This document shows positions 32,403 to 44,645 of a stretch of 64,000 nucleotides of DNA, in pieces; position 1 is the first letter of the stretch; each line of letters begins with the position of its first letter. This DNA comes from Dama dama. Lineage: Eukaryota; Chordata; Mammalia; Artiodactyla; Cervidae. The DNA lies in contig NC_083693.1 in assembly GCF_033118175.1 (NCBI RefSeq), forward strand, positions 22,164,481 to 22,228,480, written 5' to 3'. The notes below the pieces were generated by a model. That model did not search any database, was not told the origin of the DNA, and saw only the letters and a list, made by a program, of their open reading frames with translations. The position numbers and the translations under genes are program-made.

Positions 32403-33145
32403 TTGTGCCCTTGTAATAAAGGACCACAGCTCCATGGTTTAAAACAACAAAAACTTACTATCTCACAGGTCTAGAAGCTAGAAGTCTAAAATCATTGTGT
32501 TCTTACGGCAGTGCTTCCTCTGAAGTCTCTAGGAAAGAATCTTTCCAAGACTCTTCCAGGTTTCTGAGCCTGGAGACACTCTTTTGCTTTCCTTGGCTTG
32601 TAGCATCATCACTCCAGTCTTGGTGTCCATCTTCACAAGACTCTCTCCCCTCTGTGTGTTGGTGTCTTCATTCGCCATTTTAACTACGCTTTAACTACGT
32701 GTCTCTCTCTGGGTCTCTTTTCCTTTTATTATAAAGGAACCAGTCATGTTGGGTTAAGTGCCAACCCTATTTCAGTATGTGTACATGTGTGGTTAGTTGC
32801 TCAGTTATGTCTGACTCTTTGTGACCCCATGGACTATAGTCCTCCAGGCTTCTTTGTCCATGAGGATTCTCCAGGCAAGAATACTGGAGTGGGTTGCCAT
32901 GCCTTCCTCCAGAGGATCTTCCCAACCCAGGGATCGACCAGGTCTCCCACATTGCAGGCAGATTCTTTACTGTCTGAACCACAGGAAAGTTACCAGGACA
33001 CTTCAGTATGACCTCTTCTTAATTTATTAATATATCTTAATTACATTTACAAAGACGCTGTTTCCAAATAAGGTCACAATCATACATGCCAGGGGTTAGG
33101 ACTAGAACCTTTGTTTAAAAGGGATACAGTCCAACCCACAACACT
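32403..33145 (-). mobile_element. MaLR-type LTR split by a Bov-tA
   Basis: Antisense pattern of a MaLR (MST/MLT1-type) LTR: GGTTTAAAACAACAAAAAC, TATCTCACAGGTCTAGAAGC, GGCTTGTAGC, ATAAAGGAACCAGTCATGTT, then after the SINE TTAATTACATTTACAAAGAC, AAGGTCACAATCATACATG and GGGGTTAGGACTAGAACC. No viral coding sequence is present. Confidence 0.7.
32771..33010 (-). mobile_element. Bov-tA SINE with TSD
   Basis: TTCAGTATG at 32771-32779 and 33002-33010 brackets an antisense copy that begins near GTTAGTTGCTCAGTTATGTC and ends with a reversed head. It sits inside a MaLR LTR and so is younger. Confidence 0.93.
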
Positions 33146-34502
33146 GTGCAACACACAGCAGGTGTCCTAAGATGTCCTGATGAGGGAAGGGATGGATCAA
33201 TGACTAAATAAACAAATTCTACTCTCCCAGTGACCAGGTGCAGACATACAGGTGGTAACTCATTCTTCTGTAGCCACAACTATGCTTTAAAATTCTGCGG
33301 TTTCTTGGCACCAACAGAATTCTGCCTTTTTAAATCCATGATTAAATAATCCCATGCTAAATCTCACAGTAATTCCCTTCCAGGGCTTCGTATTTGTATT
33401 CAATTATGGAAAACCTAAGCCAGAGCCTCAAAGGCATAATTTTAAAACCGTTTTCCCTCCTTCTGGTTTAGCTGCTGCAGCAGCCAACATACTAGTTGCA
33501 TGAGTCTCCTTTCACCTGTGTAATGTTAGTTACTTGAAGGCAAAACAGTTCTTTGCAACCACAACCTATTTAGGGGGCCAAATTAACTGACAATGTTTGA
33601 GACAGAAGCTTGCTGCTCTTTTTTTTCCAACCCTTGACTTTTAACATATGTAATCAGCTCTTAACTTTTTTCACTTTTTCTTCTCTGTTAGAGTAAAATG
33701 AAAATACTGCAGAACATACAAAACTCTACATTTGGGGGTTTACCAGATCTGATTTTAACATTTCCATTTTCCTCATTTTGCTCCCAAACCATAGAGAGGT
33801 TGCAGTGGGTTCCAAGGTATTGAGTCCTCATTAGACATTTCACTTTGTTAATATTACTCTTTCCCTGGACCTTTACTGAATTACCTCACCAAGAAAAAAT
33901 AAGTAAGCGACTTTTCCTTTAGCCAGTAAATGAAAAACACAGTGATCCTACTTGCTAATTCTCCTAGTTCTTCAAACTACCATACTTCTCTAGCATGTTA
34001 TGCTAAATCAAATTATCTGCTTGCAGCCTGGGGAGACACAAAGGATAAAAAAAGAAAGGACATCAACATGGGATAAAAGAAGTGATAAAAGCCACAGGCA
34101 ACTTCATGCACATTTACTTGCACTTATAAAAATAGAAAATAGCAAAGTGTGACATCCTTGGATATGTTCACAACTCTTACCGAAGATGAGAAACACAAAT
34201 GAAGCAGTGTGGGAGAAGGACTAGCCAGAGTTTGGAAAAAGAGAAACATAATTCTGATGGACTTTTTCTGCCCAGAGTGTTAAATGTTGGTCTCTTAGGA
34301 TAGTGTAGGTTATGGCTCCACCCATCCTGGTAAAGGAAGAAAGACCCTTGGTCCAAAATATCCACAAGAAGCCTAAGTCTATGATTTGCCTAGATTTTAA
34401 AATAAATGATAATACATTTCTAGACATAAACATAATTTGGAGTGACACAATTTAAGAATTAAAAAACTTTCCTTCTTTTTAGGGGGACGCTAATCATATA
34501 TC
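33146..34502. other. 1.35-kb stretch, no repeat or gene seen
   Basis: Ordinary AT-leaning DNA free of ruminant SINEs. Minus frames near 34177-34448 (62 and 75 codons) overlap in different phases and carry no motif. Confidence 0.45.
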
Positions 34503-34729
34503 GGGCCTTCCTTGGTGGCTCACTCGGTAGAGAATCTGCCTACAGTGCCAGAGACCACCTGCAGCACAGAAGATCGGGGTTCGATCCCTGGGTCAGGAAG
34601 ATCCCCTGAATAAGGAAATGGCAAGTCACTACAGTATTCTTGGCTGGGAAATCCCATGGACAGAGGAGCCTCGTGGGCTACAGTCCAAAGAGTCTCAAAG
34701 AATCAAACATGACAGAGTGACTGAATACA
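34503..34729 (+). mobile_element. Bov-tA SINE
   Basis: Sense copy: GGGCCTTCCTTGGTGGCTCA head, TTCGATCCCTGGGTCAGGAA, body ending AGTGACTGAATACAAG. An extra segment near 34545-34575 lengthens the head. Confidence 0.92.
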
Positions 34730-34981
34730 AGATATTAGAGGGAGTCATGGAATAATGAAAAGCACCTAATCCAGACGAGGCCAACAAAAGAATTATATAA
34801 CAGATGAGATAAATAACAGCAAGAATAAGATGCTAAATATAAAACCACACATAAAAACACTTTCCTTAAATAAAGATAGACTCTCCCATTGGGGCTTTTA
34901 CACTGGCTAGTCCTTCATCCTGGAGCACGCTTCCCCTTGATAATAAAATGGCTAACACCTTCAAAGTATTTGCTCAAATAC

Positions 34982-35217
34982 CATCTTCACAGTGAGCTTT
35001 CCTTGTAGCTCAGTTGGTAAAGAATCTGCCTGTAATGCAGGAGACCAGGGTTCAATTCCTGGATCAGGAAGATCCCTTGGAGAAGGAAATGGCAACCCAC
35101 TCCAGTATTCTTGCCCGGAGAATCCCATGAATAGAAAAGCCTGGTGGGCTACAGTCCACGGGGTCGCAAGAGTTGGACACGACTGAGCGACTAAGCAAAC
35201 ACACACATCTTCACAGT
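34982..35217 (+). mobile_element. Bov-tA SINE with 12-bp TSD
   Basis: CATCTTCACAGT is exact at 34982-34993 and 35206-35217. The SINE body 34994-35205 is sense and close to consensus, ending CACGACTGAGCGACTAAG. Confidence 0.97.
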
Positions 35218-35252
35218 AGGCCTTATGTTGACCATCATATTTAAAACTGAAT

Positions 35253-35475
35253 CTTCTCTCCCTGGGCTTGCCAGATGGCACTAGTGGTAAAAAGATGTGG
35301 GTTTGATTCCTGGATTGGGAAGATACCCTGGAGGAGGGCACAGCAACCCACTCCGGTATTCCTGTCTAGAAAATCCCATGGACAGAGGAGCCTGGTGGGC
35401 TACAAAAGTCCATGGGGTTGAAAGAGTCGGACAAGACTGAAGTGCCTGAACATGAACACACACCCTTCTCTCCCT
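35253..35475 (+). mobile_element. Bov-tA SINE with 11-bp TSD
   Basis: CTTCTCTCCCT is exact at 35253-35263 and 35465-35475. The head is shortened (about 30 bp missing after TAGTGGTAAA) but the body is complete. Confidence 0.95.
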
Positions 35476-35755
35476 AGGCACTCCTGTTCTCTTTTTATTT
35501 TCCCCTTTCCCATAGTATTTATTCTTTTTAATATTCCATATGATATATTATTTATATATATTAATTTTTATATATATTTAATTTTGTTTTCTGTTTCCTC
35601 CTAGAGATTGACAGTCCTTGGGAGCCAAGAACTCTATTTTATTCACTCTCTCCCCCAAATGCTTAGAATAATGCCTGACTCTTAGGACACGGGCACTTAT
35701 TTAAAGAATGTCAAATTAATACATAAATAAATATATGGGTAATAAACATTCAAAA

Positions 35756-37249
35756 TTAAGAATTCAAAATTGTGTTTAAGAAGTGAGGTAGAATGGGTTG
35801 AAGAAACACAAGCAAGTCACACCACATTTTGACTTTAGAATCTGTGTTGTTTGAGTTAACATCCCCATAGAGCAGGGATGAAAGTTGGACCACTGATTCA
35901 TGGAGGAGATTTTCAGTTCTAAAACCATCAAGGGAAAGAAGAAAGTCTTTCTAACAGTTTGTTTTCACAGGGGACCCAAAACCTAGTTTGGATGAATCAA
36001 AAATCAAACTCAGCTGCACAAGGCACCAACCATAATTCTCAGCACATAAGGATGCTTAAAACAAACTAATTTGATGCAGAATAAAATCTAAGCCTCTATT
36101 GAAATAATCCTCATTAAACAATGTTCTGACACATTTCTGACACACAGGTCTTTATTTTTTCACAAAGGATTTTTTTTTTTTCTATTACCTCTCTCAATTT
36201 TCTAAAGGTTTTACTTTCTATTTCTCCTCTTCAATACCTCTTGCCAGATTAGAAAGGAATGACCCAGGGACTTTGACAATTCAAAGAATGAATCAAAAAT
36301 GTCATGTGTATCTGAAGTCCTCCCCGTAGCCCCGTCTTCTTATCAGGCCCAGCAGCCTTGGAAATGGAATAGCTAGAGACAGTCTCATGGGGTCCACACA
36401 CATGGGTGGGTCTCTGATTCACCAGGCTGCCATCACTGAGGCCATCAGGTCACCACAAGTTATATACTAGGTGTGTATCTCTGATTTGGGCCTTTCTTAG
36501 CATTTTAAGGGAACAGTGAATTTATTGAATGTCATTTGCCACTTATTCATTCCACGTTTGAGAAAGATGTATAGAATCATTGTTAATCTGTACTTCCAAG
36601 AATAGTCTTTAAAAATAAATAGAAACCACTTTTGTGAGCTAATATCATTGCTCTGTTAAAGTCTCCCCTCTAATATGTAGCACAGAGCTCAAAGGTCATT
36701 TCTGCCTGGGATGGGAAGCTTTACATTGGATACTTGAGCAGCACTCTGTACCTGAAAAGGCAATAAAATGGCATTGTGCTTGAGATGATGGTAGAGGAAC
36801 ACTGTAGAAATGAAATAATACAGCTTGCTCCATTGAGGAGTCACTGTGCCAGCAGATTCCTCAGGGTTTTCATAAATTATTTCTTTTAAAAACAGAGGAT
36901 AGGAACATAACCCAGAATGTTGGCATGCTCAGAATATTCTTAAATAATGTACTACCAACTTATCAAAGTTACCCCAGGAGAGAGTCTTCTTCATATTAGA
37001 GCTGAAAGATGATGATGGAGAGGATGAGAGGAGCATGGAGGTGCTTGAAAAAATTGAATCACAGCCCAAGAGGGCCCCATCTTTCACTGCTCTGAGAGGC
37101 GTTTCTCCCAAGCATTTTGCCTTGTGCAGTTAAGAGGAAAGAAAGGAGGGAGGGAAGGAGGAAAGAAGGGAAGAAGCCAGTTCCAGTTAAACCAGACAGT
37201 ACTCAGAGGCTTCACACAAACAATTTGATTTACTTGTGTAGGTAGCTTG
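35756..37249. other. 1.5-kb single-copy-looking stretch
   Basis: No transposon recognised. A poly(T) is at 36170-36181 and a GGAA/GGGA-rich patch at 37130-37175. No gene-like frame. It may hold constrained noncoding DNA, but nothing specific shows. Confidence 0.42.
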
Positions 37250-37395
37250 TGATATCAATATTTTATCTTCGTTACTCTGACAAGGGAACTGAGACTCACC
37301 GAGATAACTAACTAGTCCAGGAACACAGAGTGAGTTAGGGAAGATGCTTATACTTGAATCCAGGTTCATTTGCATCCAAACCTAGACTTTTCTCT
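37250..37395 (-). mobile_element. MIR SINE relic
   Basis: Antisense MIR words: AAGGGAACTGAGACTCACC, GAGATAACTAACTAGTCCAG, GAACACAGAGTGAGTTAG and CTTGAATCCAGGTTCATTTG. Confidence 0.68.
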
Positions 37396-37953
37396 TGTTT
37401 GAAGAACCATAAGCAAACTTTTCCTCCTCTCTGGAAAGGCTGAGATACCTAGAAACAGGGGCTATCTTCACCTGACATTAGGTGTGGTGTATTTTTTTCT
37501 CATAATTGCTTCTGTATTTTATTCATTTCGTGTTGGTCATTTTATGCTATCTGAGTGAAATTTCACGTGCATGTTCACTGGTCATGAGGCTCAAGGAACA
37601 CTTCAAGTTTGGTCCTTCCACTCTTGTCCAACCACTCCTGAAGTAACTGAAAGAGACAAATGCTGTGTATCATAGTTTTGTCATAAGACACATAATGAAT
37701 GGACAGCATTATCTACACACAGGCAAAAATTGTGTTTGCAAGTAGCATACAGAGAGTAACAATTCTTGTGTGATTTCAGCTGCCAAATGCCCACTTATCT
37801 CACCCAGGCCCCTGGACAAGCATCGCTCACATCTATGTCATAGCTTCTGTGGGTTTTATACAGTTTATCAGCACCTGCTCTTTTCTGCTTCCTCACAAAC
37901 CTGAGTGGAAGAAGTCAGTTGTACAAATTTATTAGTCAAAATAGGTCAGGTTA
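37396..37953. other. Single-copy-looking stretch
   Basis: About 560 bp with no recognised repeat or gene. Confidence 0.45.
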
Positions 37954-38060
37954 GGACTTCCTTGGAGGTCCAGTGATTAAAGTTCTGTGCTTCCATTGCA
38001 GGAGGTACAGGTTCAGTCCCTGGTTGGGGAGATAAGCTCCCCAAAACAATTCTTAAATAC
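37954..38060 (+). mobile_element. CHR-type SINE
   Basis: GGACTTCCTTGGAGGTCCAG, GTGCTTCCATTGCAGGAGG and GTTCAGTCCCTGGTTGGGGA are the CHR head in sense. The 3' part is degraded. Confidence 0.85.
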
Positions 38061-38171
38061 TTTTTTTAGAAAAAAGATAGGTTATACTACGTTAATCATT
38101 TTTAAAAGGCTCGTTTCTCTTCCACATGACACATCTATCATGGGTTCACTGGGACTTCTGTTGCCATCATC

Positions 38172-38323
38172 CCACTCTTTTAAGGAGAAGGAAATGGCAA
38201 CCTATTCCAGTATTCCTGCCTGGAGAATCCCATGGACAGAGGAGCCTGGTGGGCTACAGTCCATGGGGTCACAAGAGTTGGACATGACTGAGACATTAAA
38301 TCACCAACCACCACTCTTTTTAA
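38172..38323 (+). mobile_element. Bov-A monomer, head-less, with TSD
   Basis: CCACTCTTTT(T)AA flanks a body without any tRNA-like head: GGAGAAGGAAATGGCAACCT ... GTTGGACATGACTGAGAC. It is a 5'-truncated Bov-tA or a single Bov-A unit. Confidence 0.9.
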
Positions 38324-38664
38324 CCCAGGTTAACAGAGTAGACACCCCTGGAGAGACTACCCATCAATACGGTGGAGGAGAGGGGAGAGTGTGGTGAATC
38401 CTGGCCTCTGAAAACTTCTGTCTGGATATGGCACATGGCACCTTCACTCCCATTCCATTGACTAAAGCAAGCCAAATGACCACCACTATCTTCTAAGGGG
38501 CAAGGAAGCCCAGTGCTCCCACAGGAAAAGAACTGGAAGAATGTGGTAGACGCACTGTGAGGGCCACACTGAGTGAGGTCAAAGTCTTTGTCTTTATCTT
38601 TCCTGGCTCACGTCAGCCCCTTGGCCTTTTTCCCTTTGCTGTGTTTGATGTAGGAATTAGCTAT
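38324..38664. other. Single-copy-looking stretch
   Basis: About 340 bp, balanced composition, no recognised repeat or gene. Confidence 0.42.
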
Positions 38665-39063
38665 ATTAGTTTGCTTGGGATGTCATAACTAAATATCACA
38701 AAGTGTGTGCCAACAGACTTAACCAACAGACTTTTTTTTCCCCCTACAATTCAGGAGGCTGGTGGTCCAAGATCAGGTTTTGGTAGATGTGGTTTCTCTG
38801 AGGTTTGCGGACGTCTGCCTCCTCTGTCTTCCCATGGTCTTCCCTCGGCATGTGCACATGTTTGGTGTCCGTTGTCTCTCTGAGTGTCCAGATTTCCTCT
38901 TCTTTTCAGAACACCAGACATATTGAAAGAAGGCTCACTCTAAAGACTTTATTTTACCTTAGTCACCTCTTTAAAGGACTTATGTCCAAACATTCTGAGG
39001 AAATGGGAATCACGGCTTCAACACATGATTCTGGGGAGATACAATTCAAGCCCTTAATAGTCC
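38665..39063 (-). mobile_element. MaLR-type LTR
   Basis: Same antisense pattern as at 32403: TATTAGTTTGCTTGGGATG, CATAACTAAATATCACAAAG, TTCAGGAGGCTGGTGGTCC, TGGTCTTCCCTCGGC, ACCTCTTTAAAGGACTTATG and ACAATTCAAGCCC. It appears as one uninterrupted LTR with no coding interior. Confidence 0.72.
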
Positions 39064-39184
39064 CCCACTCACGGTCATCATTTGCTCTCTCCTGGTGGGG
39101 ATCTGCTTTCTCCTTCTCTTGCCCTTTTTCTGCACAGCTGCCATGAGACTGGTGTTCTACAGTGTTCAGAATATCTACAACCAT
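39064..39184. other. Short spacer
   Basis: About 120 bp between a MaLR LTR and an L1 fragment. Nothing recognised. Confidence 0.4.
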
Positions 39185-39475
39185 TTTTATTTTTAAAAAA
39201 TTGGCAGAATTGCTTTACAATGTTGTCTTCATTTCTGCTATCCAGCAAAGTGAATAAGCTACACGTATACATATACCCCCTCTTTCTTAGATCTCCTTCC
39301 CCTTTGGGTCACCGTAGAGCACTGAGGAAAGTGCTCTGTGCTCTCCAGTAAGTTCTTACTAGTTATCTGCTTTCCACACAGTAGTTTGTATACGTTAATC
39401 CCAGTCTCCCAACTCATCTCAGCCCCTCCCTCGTTGGTAACCCTGTCTGTTCTCTATATCTGTGGCTCTGTTTCT
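39185..39475 (-). mobile_element. L1_BT-like 3'UTR fragment, antisense
   Basis: TTGCTTTACAATGTTGTCTT, ATCCAGCAAAGTGAATAAGC, ACGTTAATCCCAGTCTCC, CGTTGGTAACCCTGTCTGTT and CTCTATATCTGTGGCTCTG follow the antisense L1 tail. Confidence 0.75.
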
Positions 39476-41325
39476 TACCAGCATCTTTTGGTGCAACCTG
39501 GCACTCACTGCCAGAAGGGTACCAAAGCACGCAGGTACCCCATTCTCCCAGCATGCTGAGGAGAAGCAGATGCATCTGGGTGTGGCTGGGCACATTGCCT
39601 TCTTTTGTTGTGGAGTAAGTGTGAAAGCAGACTTGCATGAGGGGAAGATGTGGGTTACGCATCCATCTGTTTGGGCTTATGTGCCAGATGTTTAGAGAGT
39701 GCCAGGAAATGCCAGAAACCCAACCACTGGAATGACTTGCAGACCCCTGCCTTAGACAGCAGAGGAGCTCTGATCCAACTAGATTAGACAGTCTTCACCT
39801 CTTGCTACGCAGCAATCACTTAGATACACAAAGTTTATTCCATTTTGCTATCCAAGACATGCCAGAGATTTCACACTGTTCCTAGAAAACTCTAGCCTTA
39901 ACCTTTGCCAAAGTATGGTCATAACCATGATCTTCCAGGTGTTGCATAAACTGGCCCCCACCCACCTCTCCAGGGTCCTCTTGAACCTCATTGGCCACTC
40001 AGTTCTGGCACTTGCCAGAGAGTGATGGTCGGGGGGTGTCTACAGCTTTAGGGAGGGGCTGGAAGGAGGCTGAGGTACAAAAATGTACAGAATGGCTGCT
40101 AGGTGTCATTACTTCATCTCAGCATCAGGGACAAGAACCAAATGCAACTTTGTTCACTGTATTGCTGAGGGCACCGGGAAGCGTGAACTACCCTTGCTTT
40201 CTGTACTTTAAGGATGGGCCCTACAGTGCTGGGTACGTGCCTCTCATTGGTCAGAGCTAACTGGAGGAGAAGCTGACGAGAAGCCATTCATTGAGCTGAG
40301 CCAACCTGTTCCTGCCACCTGGCATTGAGATCAATGTTATCTGATTTCTGTCGCATCAGAACAGAGAGAATCTGCCAGGAGTCCTGGAGCAGCCACATTC
40401 TGCCATGTGTGCTGAGAAGCATGTGAATTGGTATGCAGAAAAGAAGGTTGGAGATGCCGGGTTCATAGAGTAACGGATGAGAGACATCTCCACCACCCCC
40501 ACTAGAGAGAAATAGAAATAGACTGAGAGAAAGGCAGAGATGAACACACCTGTGGAGATCCTCTCCCACAGGAGAGCTTCATACCTTTCAATGTATCTCC
40601 CTTCAGCTCAACCTAGGTTTAGTATGTCTTATTTCTCACAGCATCCCTGACTAGACTTTAAAACGGCAATCATTTACAGGATGCACTCATTTTCTATGTC
40701 CCCAAATACCTCTCAGATGGAGATTTACATACCTAGTTTATATAGACACCTTCTTCCATGACTTTCAACCAGATTATGAACAACCCCAAAGCAGCAATTG
40801 TGACCTTTATATTCCATAGTAGTGTCTATGGGGTTTAATTCAGTTTAATGATGAGGTGACACCTCCTTGGGACCAGAGAAGGAAACTGCAGGTCTCGATG
40901 CCCCTGAGTCATTTGCCTTCTAATTAAATTGAGAATTAAGGGATGTTTTCCTATGCTTTAACAATAGGACAGGAGTTATTTTGGTAATTTATACTTCAGT
41001 ACAATTAAGAGAAGTAAATCTCTCTCCAGGAAATGTTTGGAGTTAAGTAAACACCACAGTTCACATAAGTAGCAAGTTATTTATCATTTTTTATGCCAAC
41101 ATAATTCTTCTTGAAAATTTGGTTACTCTAGTGGCAATGAGAGAAGTAGAACTGGATAAGATAATAAATGAGAAGAAAAGAATCCTTAAGTGTGAGAAAA
41201 CCAATATCATTATGATTAAACTGGCATTTATAAATAGAACCATTCTTTGGCAGTATCTGATAAATGAGCAAGAAGTTCCATCATGACCTTCTTTTAGAGT
41301 TATCTAACACCTGTCATTCATATGT
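39476..41325. other. 1.85-kb stretch with one L2 fragment
   Basis: GC-richer at 39480-40560 and AT-rich after. At 39900-40030 the words TTCCAGGTGTTGCATAAACT and ACCCACCTCTCCAGGGTCC fit an L2 interior. The 89-codon plus frame at 39991-40260 and 93-codon minus frame at 40288-40569 have no motif. No gene called. Confidence 0.45.
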
Positions 41326-41573
41326 GTGTCCAGTCAGTCATGTCTGACTCGTTGCAACCCCATGGACTGCAGCACACCAGGCTTCACTGTCCTTCACTAT
41401 CTCTCAGAGTGTGCTCAAACTCATGTCCATTGAGTCAGTAAAATCACCCAACCATCTCATCCTCTGTCACCCCCTTCTCATTCCCCTTTCAATCTTTTCT
41501 AGCATCAGGGTCTTTTCCAATGAGTCAGCTCTTCGCTTCAGGTGGCCAAAGTATTGGAGCTTCGGCATCAATA
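41326..41573 (-). mobile_element. BovB LINE 3' end
   Basis: Antisense: CCAGTCAGTCATGTCTGACT start, CATCTCATCCTCTGTCACCC, and end GGAGCTTCGGCATCAAT. About 250 bp. Confidence 0.88.
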
Positions 41574-43548
41574 AGAATGACTAGAACCTTCATTATCTTC
41601 TTTAATCAGAAGCAATATAATTTTTCAAATAAACTGTAGGATATTGATTCAAAAAAATACTATGCTGCCACCAAAAATTACGCTTTTGAAGATGATTTGC
41701 TGTTATAAGAATATTTACAAGTGAGGTGAACACAGACCACAAAAAATATTTTGTGTCGCTTGATCTTAACAAGCGACTTAGTAGTTTGGTGATCTTAACA
41801 TCAAATTATTACGTTGAAAAGAAAATATATATACTTATGAGATCTTGAAGGTTGAAGAAATGATTTTTTTCTGGATCCACCTGCAAGAATACACTAGCAG
41901 GTAGCATATTTCAGAATGTAAGCATGTAAATGAAGGAATCAGGGCTATCCTCTTTCTTCTAAATGCTTATTCTGATTACTGGACAGGGTCAGAGGCTGAG
42001 CTCCACAATTTCATTCATTAACTTATGTAAGTCACATACACTACTACGTGTCAGGTGTTACTTTCCCCCTTCTATAAATGAAGAAACATCACGGACATTA
42101 AAATACTTGGGCAACATCACTTAGCAGGCAATGGAGATCTCTTTTACTTCAAAAGGTTAAACAAGTTTGACCCATCCACGGTCCTTACACTAAGGTACCA
42201 GCAACTCCCACACTCTGACTGTAATTTTGTACTCTCCACCTCAAGATTTCAGAAGCTCTAACTTTCTCCTACCACCTGAGTGCTCAGAGGGTCAAGAATC
42301 CCTCCCGCAGTCTCCCAGCAACTCACATGGCCCAGACCCGGCTGGTGGGGCCCCATTTTTCCAACTTAGATCACCCTAGCTGTGACCACCTGCCTGGAAC
42401 TCCTCTTTCTCCCATCGAGGGCTGTCTCCAAGCAATTGTTCATTATCTTCAATCTTCTCCAGGACCCCTCCTAGGTACCTACATGTAAGAATGCTTGATA
42501 GGAGCTCAGGAGTGCAAGCTGGGACAGAGTGCATCTGTAGCAGATCCCTGGCGGTATTACACTCCCCTCCCCATGTCACAGGATCACAAGTCAGCCAGGG
42601 GTAAGTGGCTTTTAGAGAACTGGATTCTTTAGGTTTCCCTTGAGATTTATAAATCACCTTCCTTTCGGACTCTTGGCCAAGTTAGTGCCAGTTTACTACC
42701 ACAGAGAGAGAGGTGGGGAGAGGGAGAAAGAGAAGAAAGGAAGGAAGGAAACCTCGGTTAATTACTAGATTCCTTCAATAGACTTTTAACTGGGGAAGGA
42801 GGCAGGTGATTGACACGCAGGACTCGTATTTCCTTGTCCAACACTCAGAGGACATTCACTCTTCTGCAGGGCACTGATCCAATTCCTTCCCCCTTTCAGT
42901 CACCCCTGGCACAGAGATAATTGTCACTGTTGAGGTTTTTGCAGGGTTAAAACGCAAAGCACTGGACACAAAGGTAACTGGCACCATCACCCTGTCTTCT
43001 TAAATTTTTAAATCACATTTAATTTTGCTTTCACAGCATTCTGTGCTGGTGAAAATCTGCAGTCGCATATGTGGACATAAAACAGCTAGATAATTGAGGT
43101 TTGAAAGAATAGCCTTTGGACTTGGCCAAACCAATCAATAACTGAGCCTCAAGGTATGCTTTGGAATTATTTGTCTGGGTAATTCTAGCAAGAACAACAA
43201 AATCCAAATAGATTGCAGAGAAGTTAATAAAGAGCTCAAAGTGGGCACATTCATGCACCACAGGGCCAATCAAAACAAAACGAATAGAATGAAATGAAAT
43301 GAAAGCACAAAAAACTCCAGCCCCAACAACAAAAAAATCTCAGGATTCTGCTGTGTTTCTCCTTGATCTTCCCTGCATCATTGTCATGTCTACATCCTTT
43401 CAGATCTCCTTGGACTTTACCTCTCATTCCCTGACATAAACTTGGTCCTTCTATTTAAGAGGAAATTTTATGTTTCCAGTTTTGGTCCTTGGTGCTCTTC
43501 AGAGGGAATCTTTATACCTGCACTGGACTTTCCAGTTTTGGCATGCAT
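41574..43548. other. Two-kilobase single-copy-looking stretch
   Basis: AT-rich to 42000, then GC-richer around 42200-42900. A weak MIR-like segment occurs at 42015-42150 (GTGTCAGGTGTTACTTTCCC, then AATGAAGAAAC). A hairpin lies at 41755-41777. The 93-codon minus frame at 42376-42657 has no motif. No gene called. Confidence 0.42.
41755..41777. repeat. Short perfect hairpin (8-bp stem)
   Basis: GTCGCTTG (41755-41762) pairs with CAAGCGAC (41770-41777) around a 7-base loop. Each arm contains a CpG. Confidence 0.9.
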
Positions 43549-43765
43549 AAAAAGTCACTTCAGTTGTGTCCATCTCTTTGTGACCCTGTGGACTGTAGCC
43601 CATCAGGCTCCTCTGTCCTTGGGATTCTCCAGGCACAAATCCTGGAGTGGGTTGCCATGTTCTTCTCCAGGGGATCTTCTTGACCCAGGGGTTGAACACA
43701 CAACTCTTACATCATCTCCTATATTGGCAAATGGGTTCTTTACCACTAGCACCACCTGGGAAGCT
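43549..43765 (-). mobile_element. Bov-tA SINE
   Basis: Antisense copy from TAAAAAGTCACTTCAGTTGT to a reversed head ending CACCACCTGGGAAGC. Confidence 0.92.
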
Positions 43766-43875
43766 TAGTTATTCTGAATTAGTATTTGGATCCTGTTTCT
43801 CCGTCAAGAGCTAACTCAGTTCATTAATTTCTGGACACTGAAAAACTCAAACTTCTCTGAAATGTATACATACCT

Positions 43876-44102
43876 AGGGCTTCCCAGGAGGCTCCAGTGG
43901 TAAAGAAGCCACCTGCCAGTACAGGAGACATGAGAGTCACGGGTTTGATCCCCGGGTCTGGAAGATCCCCTGGAAGAGGGCATGGTAACCCACTCCAGTA
44001 CTCTGGCCTGGAGAATCCCATGGACAGAGAAGCCTGGTAGGCTGCAGTCCATGGGGTCGCAAAGAGTCGGATACAACTGAAGTGAATTAGCAGCAGCAGC
44101 AG
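43876..44102 (+). mobile_element. Bov-tA SINE with AGC tail (first of a close pair)
   Basis: Sense: AGGGCTTCCCAGGAGGCTCC head, TTTGATCCCCGGGTCTGG, body ending GAAGTGAATTAGCAGCAGC. The AGC-triplet tail is Bov-A2-like on a Bov-tA body. Confidence 0.92.
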
Positions 44103-44124
44103 TAACATACGGACCTAACCTAAG

Positions 44125-44338
44125 CCCTTCCCCGGTGACGCAGTGGTAAAGAATCCACCTGCCAAACAGGAGACATGGGTTCCATCCCTCAGTCAGGAAG
44201 ATCCCCTGGAGAAGGAAGTGACAACCCACTACGGTATTCTTGCCTGGGAAATCCCGTGGACAGAGGAGCCTGGCAGGCTACAGTCCATGGGGTGACAAAA
44301 GAGTTGGACATCACTTGGCAACTAAACAACAACACAGT
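44125..44338 (+). mobile_element. Bov-tA SINE (second of a close pair)
   Basis: Sense: CCCTTCCCCGGTGACGCAGT head, body ending CACTTGGCAACTAAAC. It lies only about 22 bp after the previous SINE in the same orientation. Confidence 0.92.
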
Positions 44339-44645
44339 GCATACCTAAAGACCACAGAACATTTTGCCCCAAATCAGCCATGGCTGCATTAGCCACATTA
44401 CCTCTTAAAATATCCCCAAAGCACGTGACAGAGAACACACTCTGAAAGGCTGGAATGGGTTATTGCGTGCCACCTCTGGTTCAAATCTAACTCGGCCAAG
44501 TGGTGTTGGAAGAGGTGTTCCACAAGCAGCGATCAATTTGCCTAGTTAACTCTGAGGAGGAAAACTTGAAACTGCAGGAGCCACTTAGAAAGAGCAGATC
44601 TAATTGGGAGAACTGAGAGGGGGCCAGGTCACCTGGCTTCACGTG

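Larger units (their letters stand above)
34885..35755 (+). mobile_element. L2 LINE 3' end carrying two SINEs
   Basis: Three L2 pieces in order: 34885-34993 (GCTTTTACACTGGCTAG ... TATTTGCTCAAATACCATC), 35218-35263 (AGGCCTTATGTTGACCATC) and 35465-35755 (AGATTGACAGTCCTTGGGAG, GAATAATGCCTGACTCTTAG). They match the L2 3' end once the two Bov-tA insertions are removed. Confidence 0.72.
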
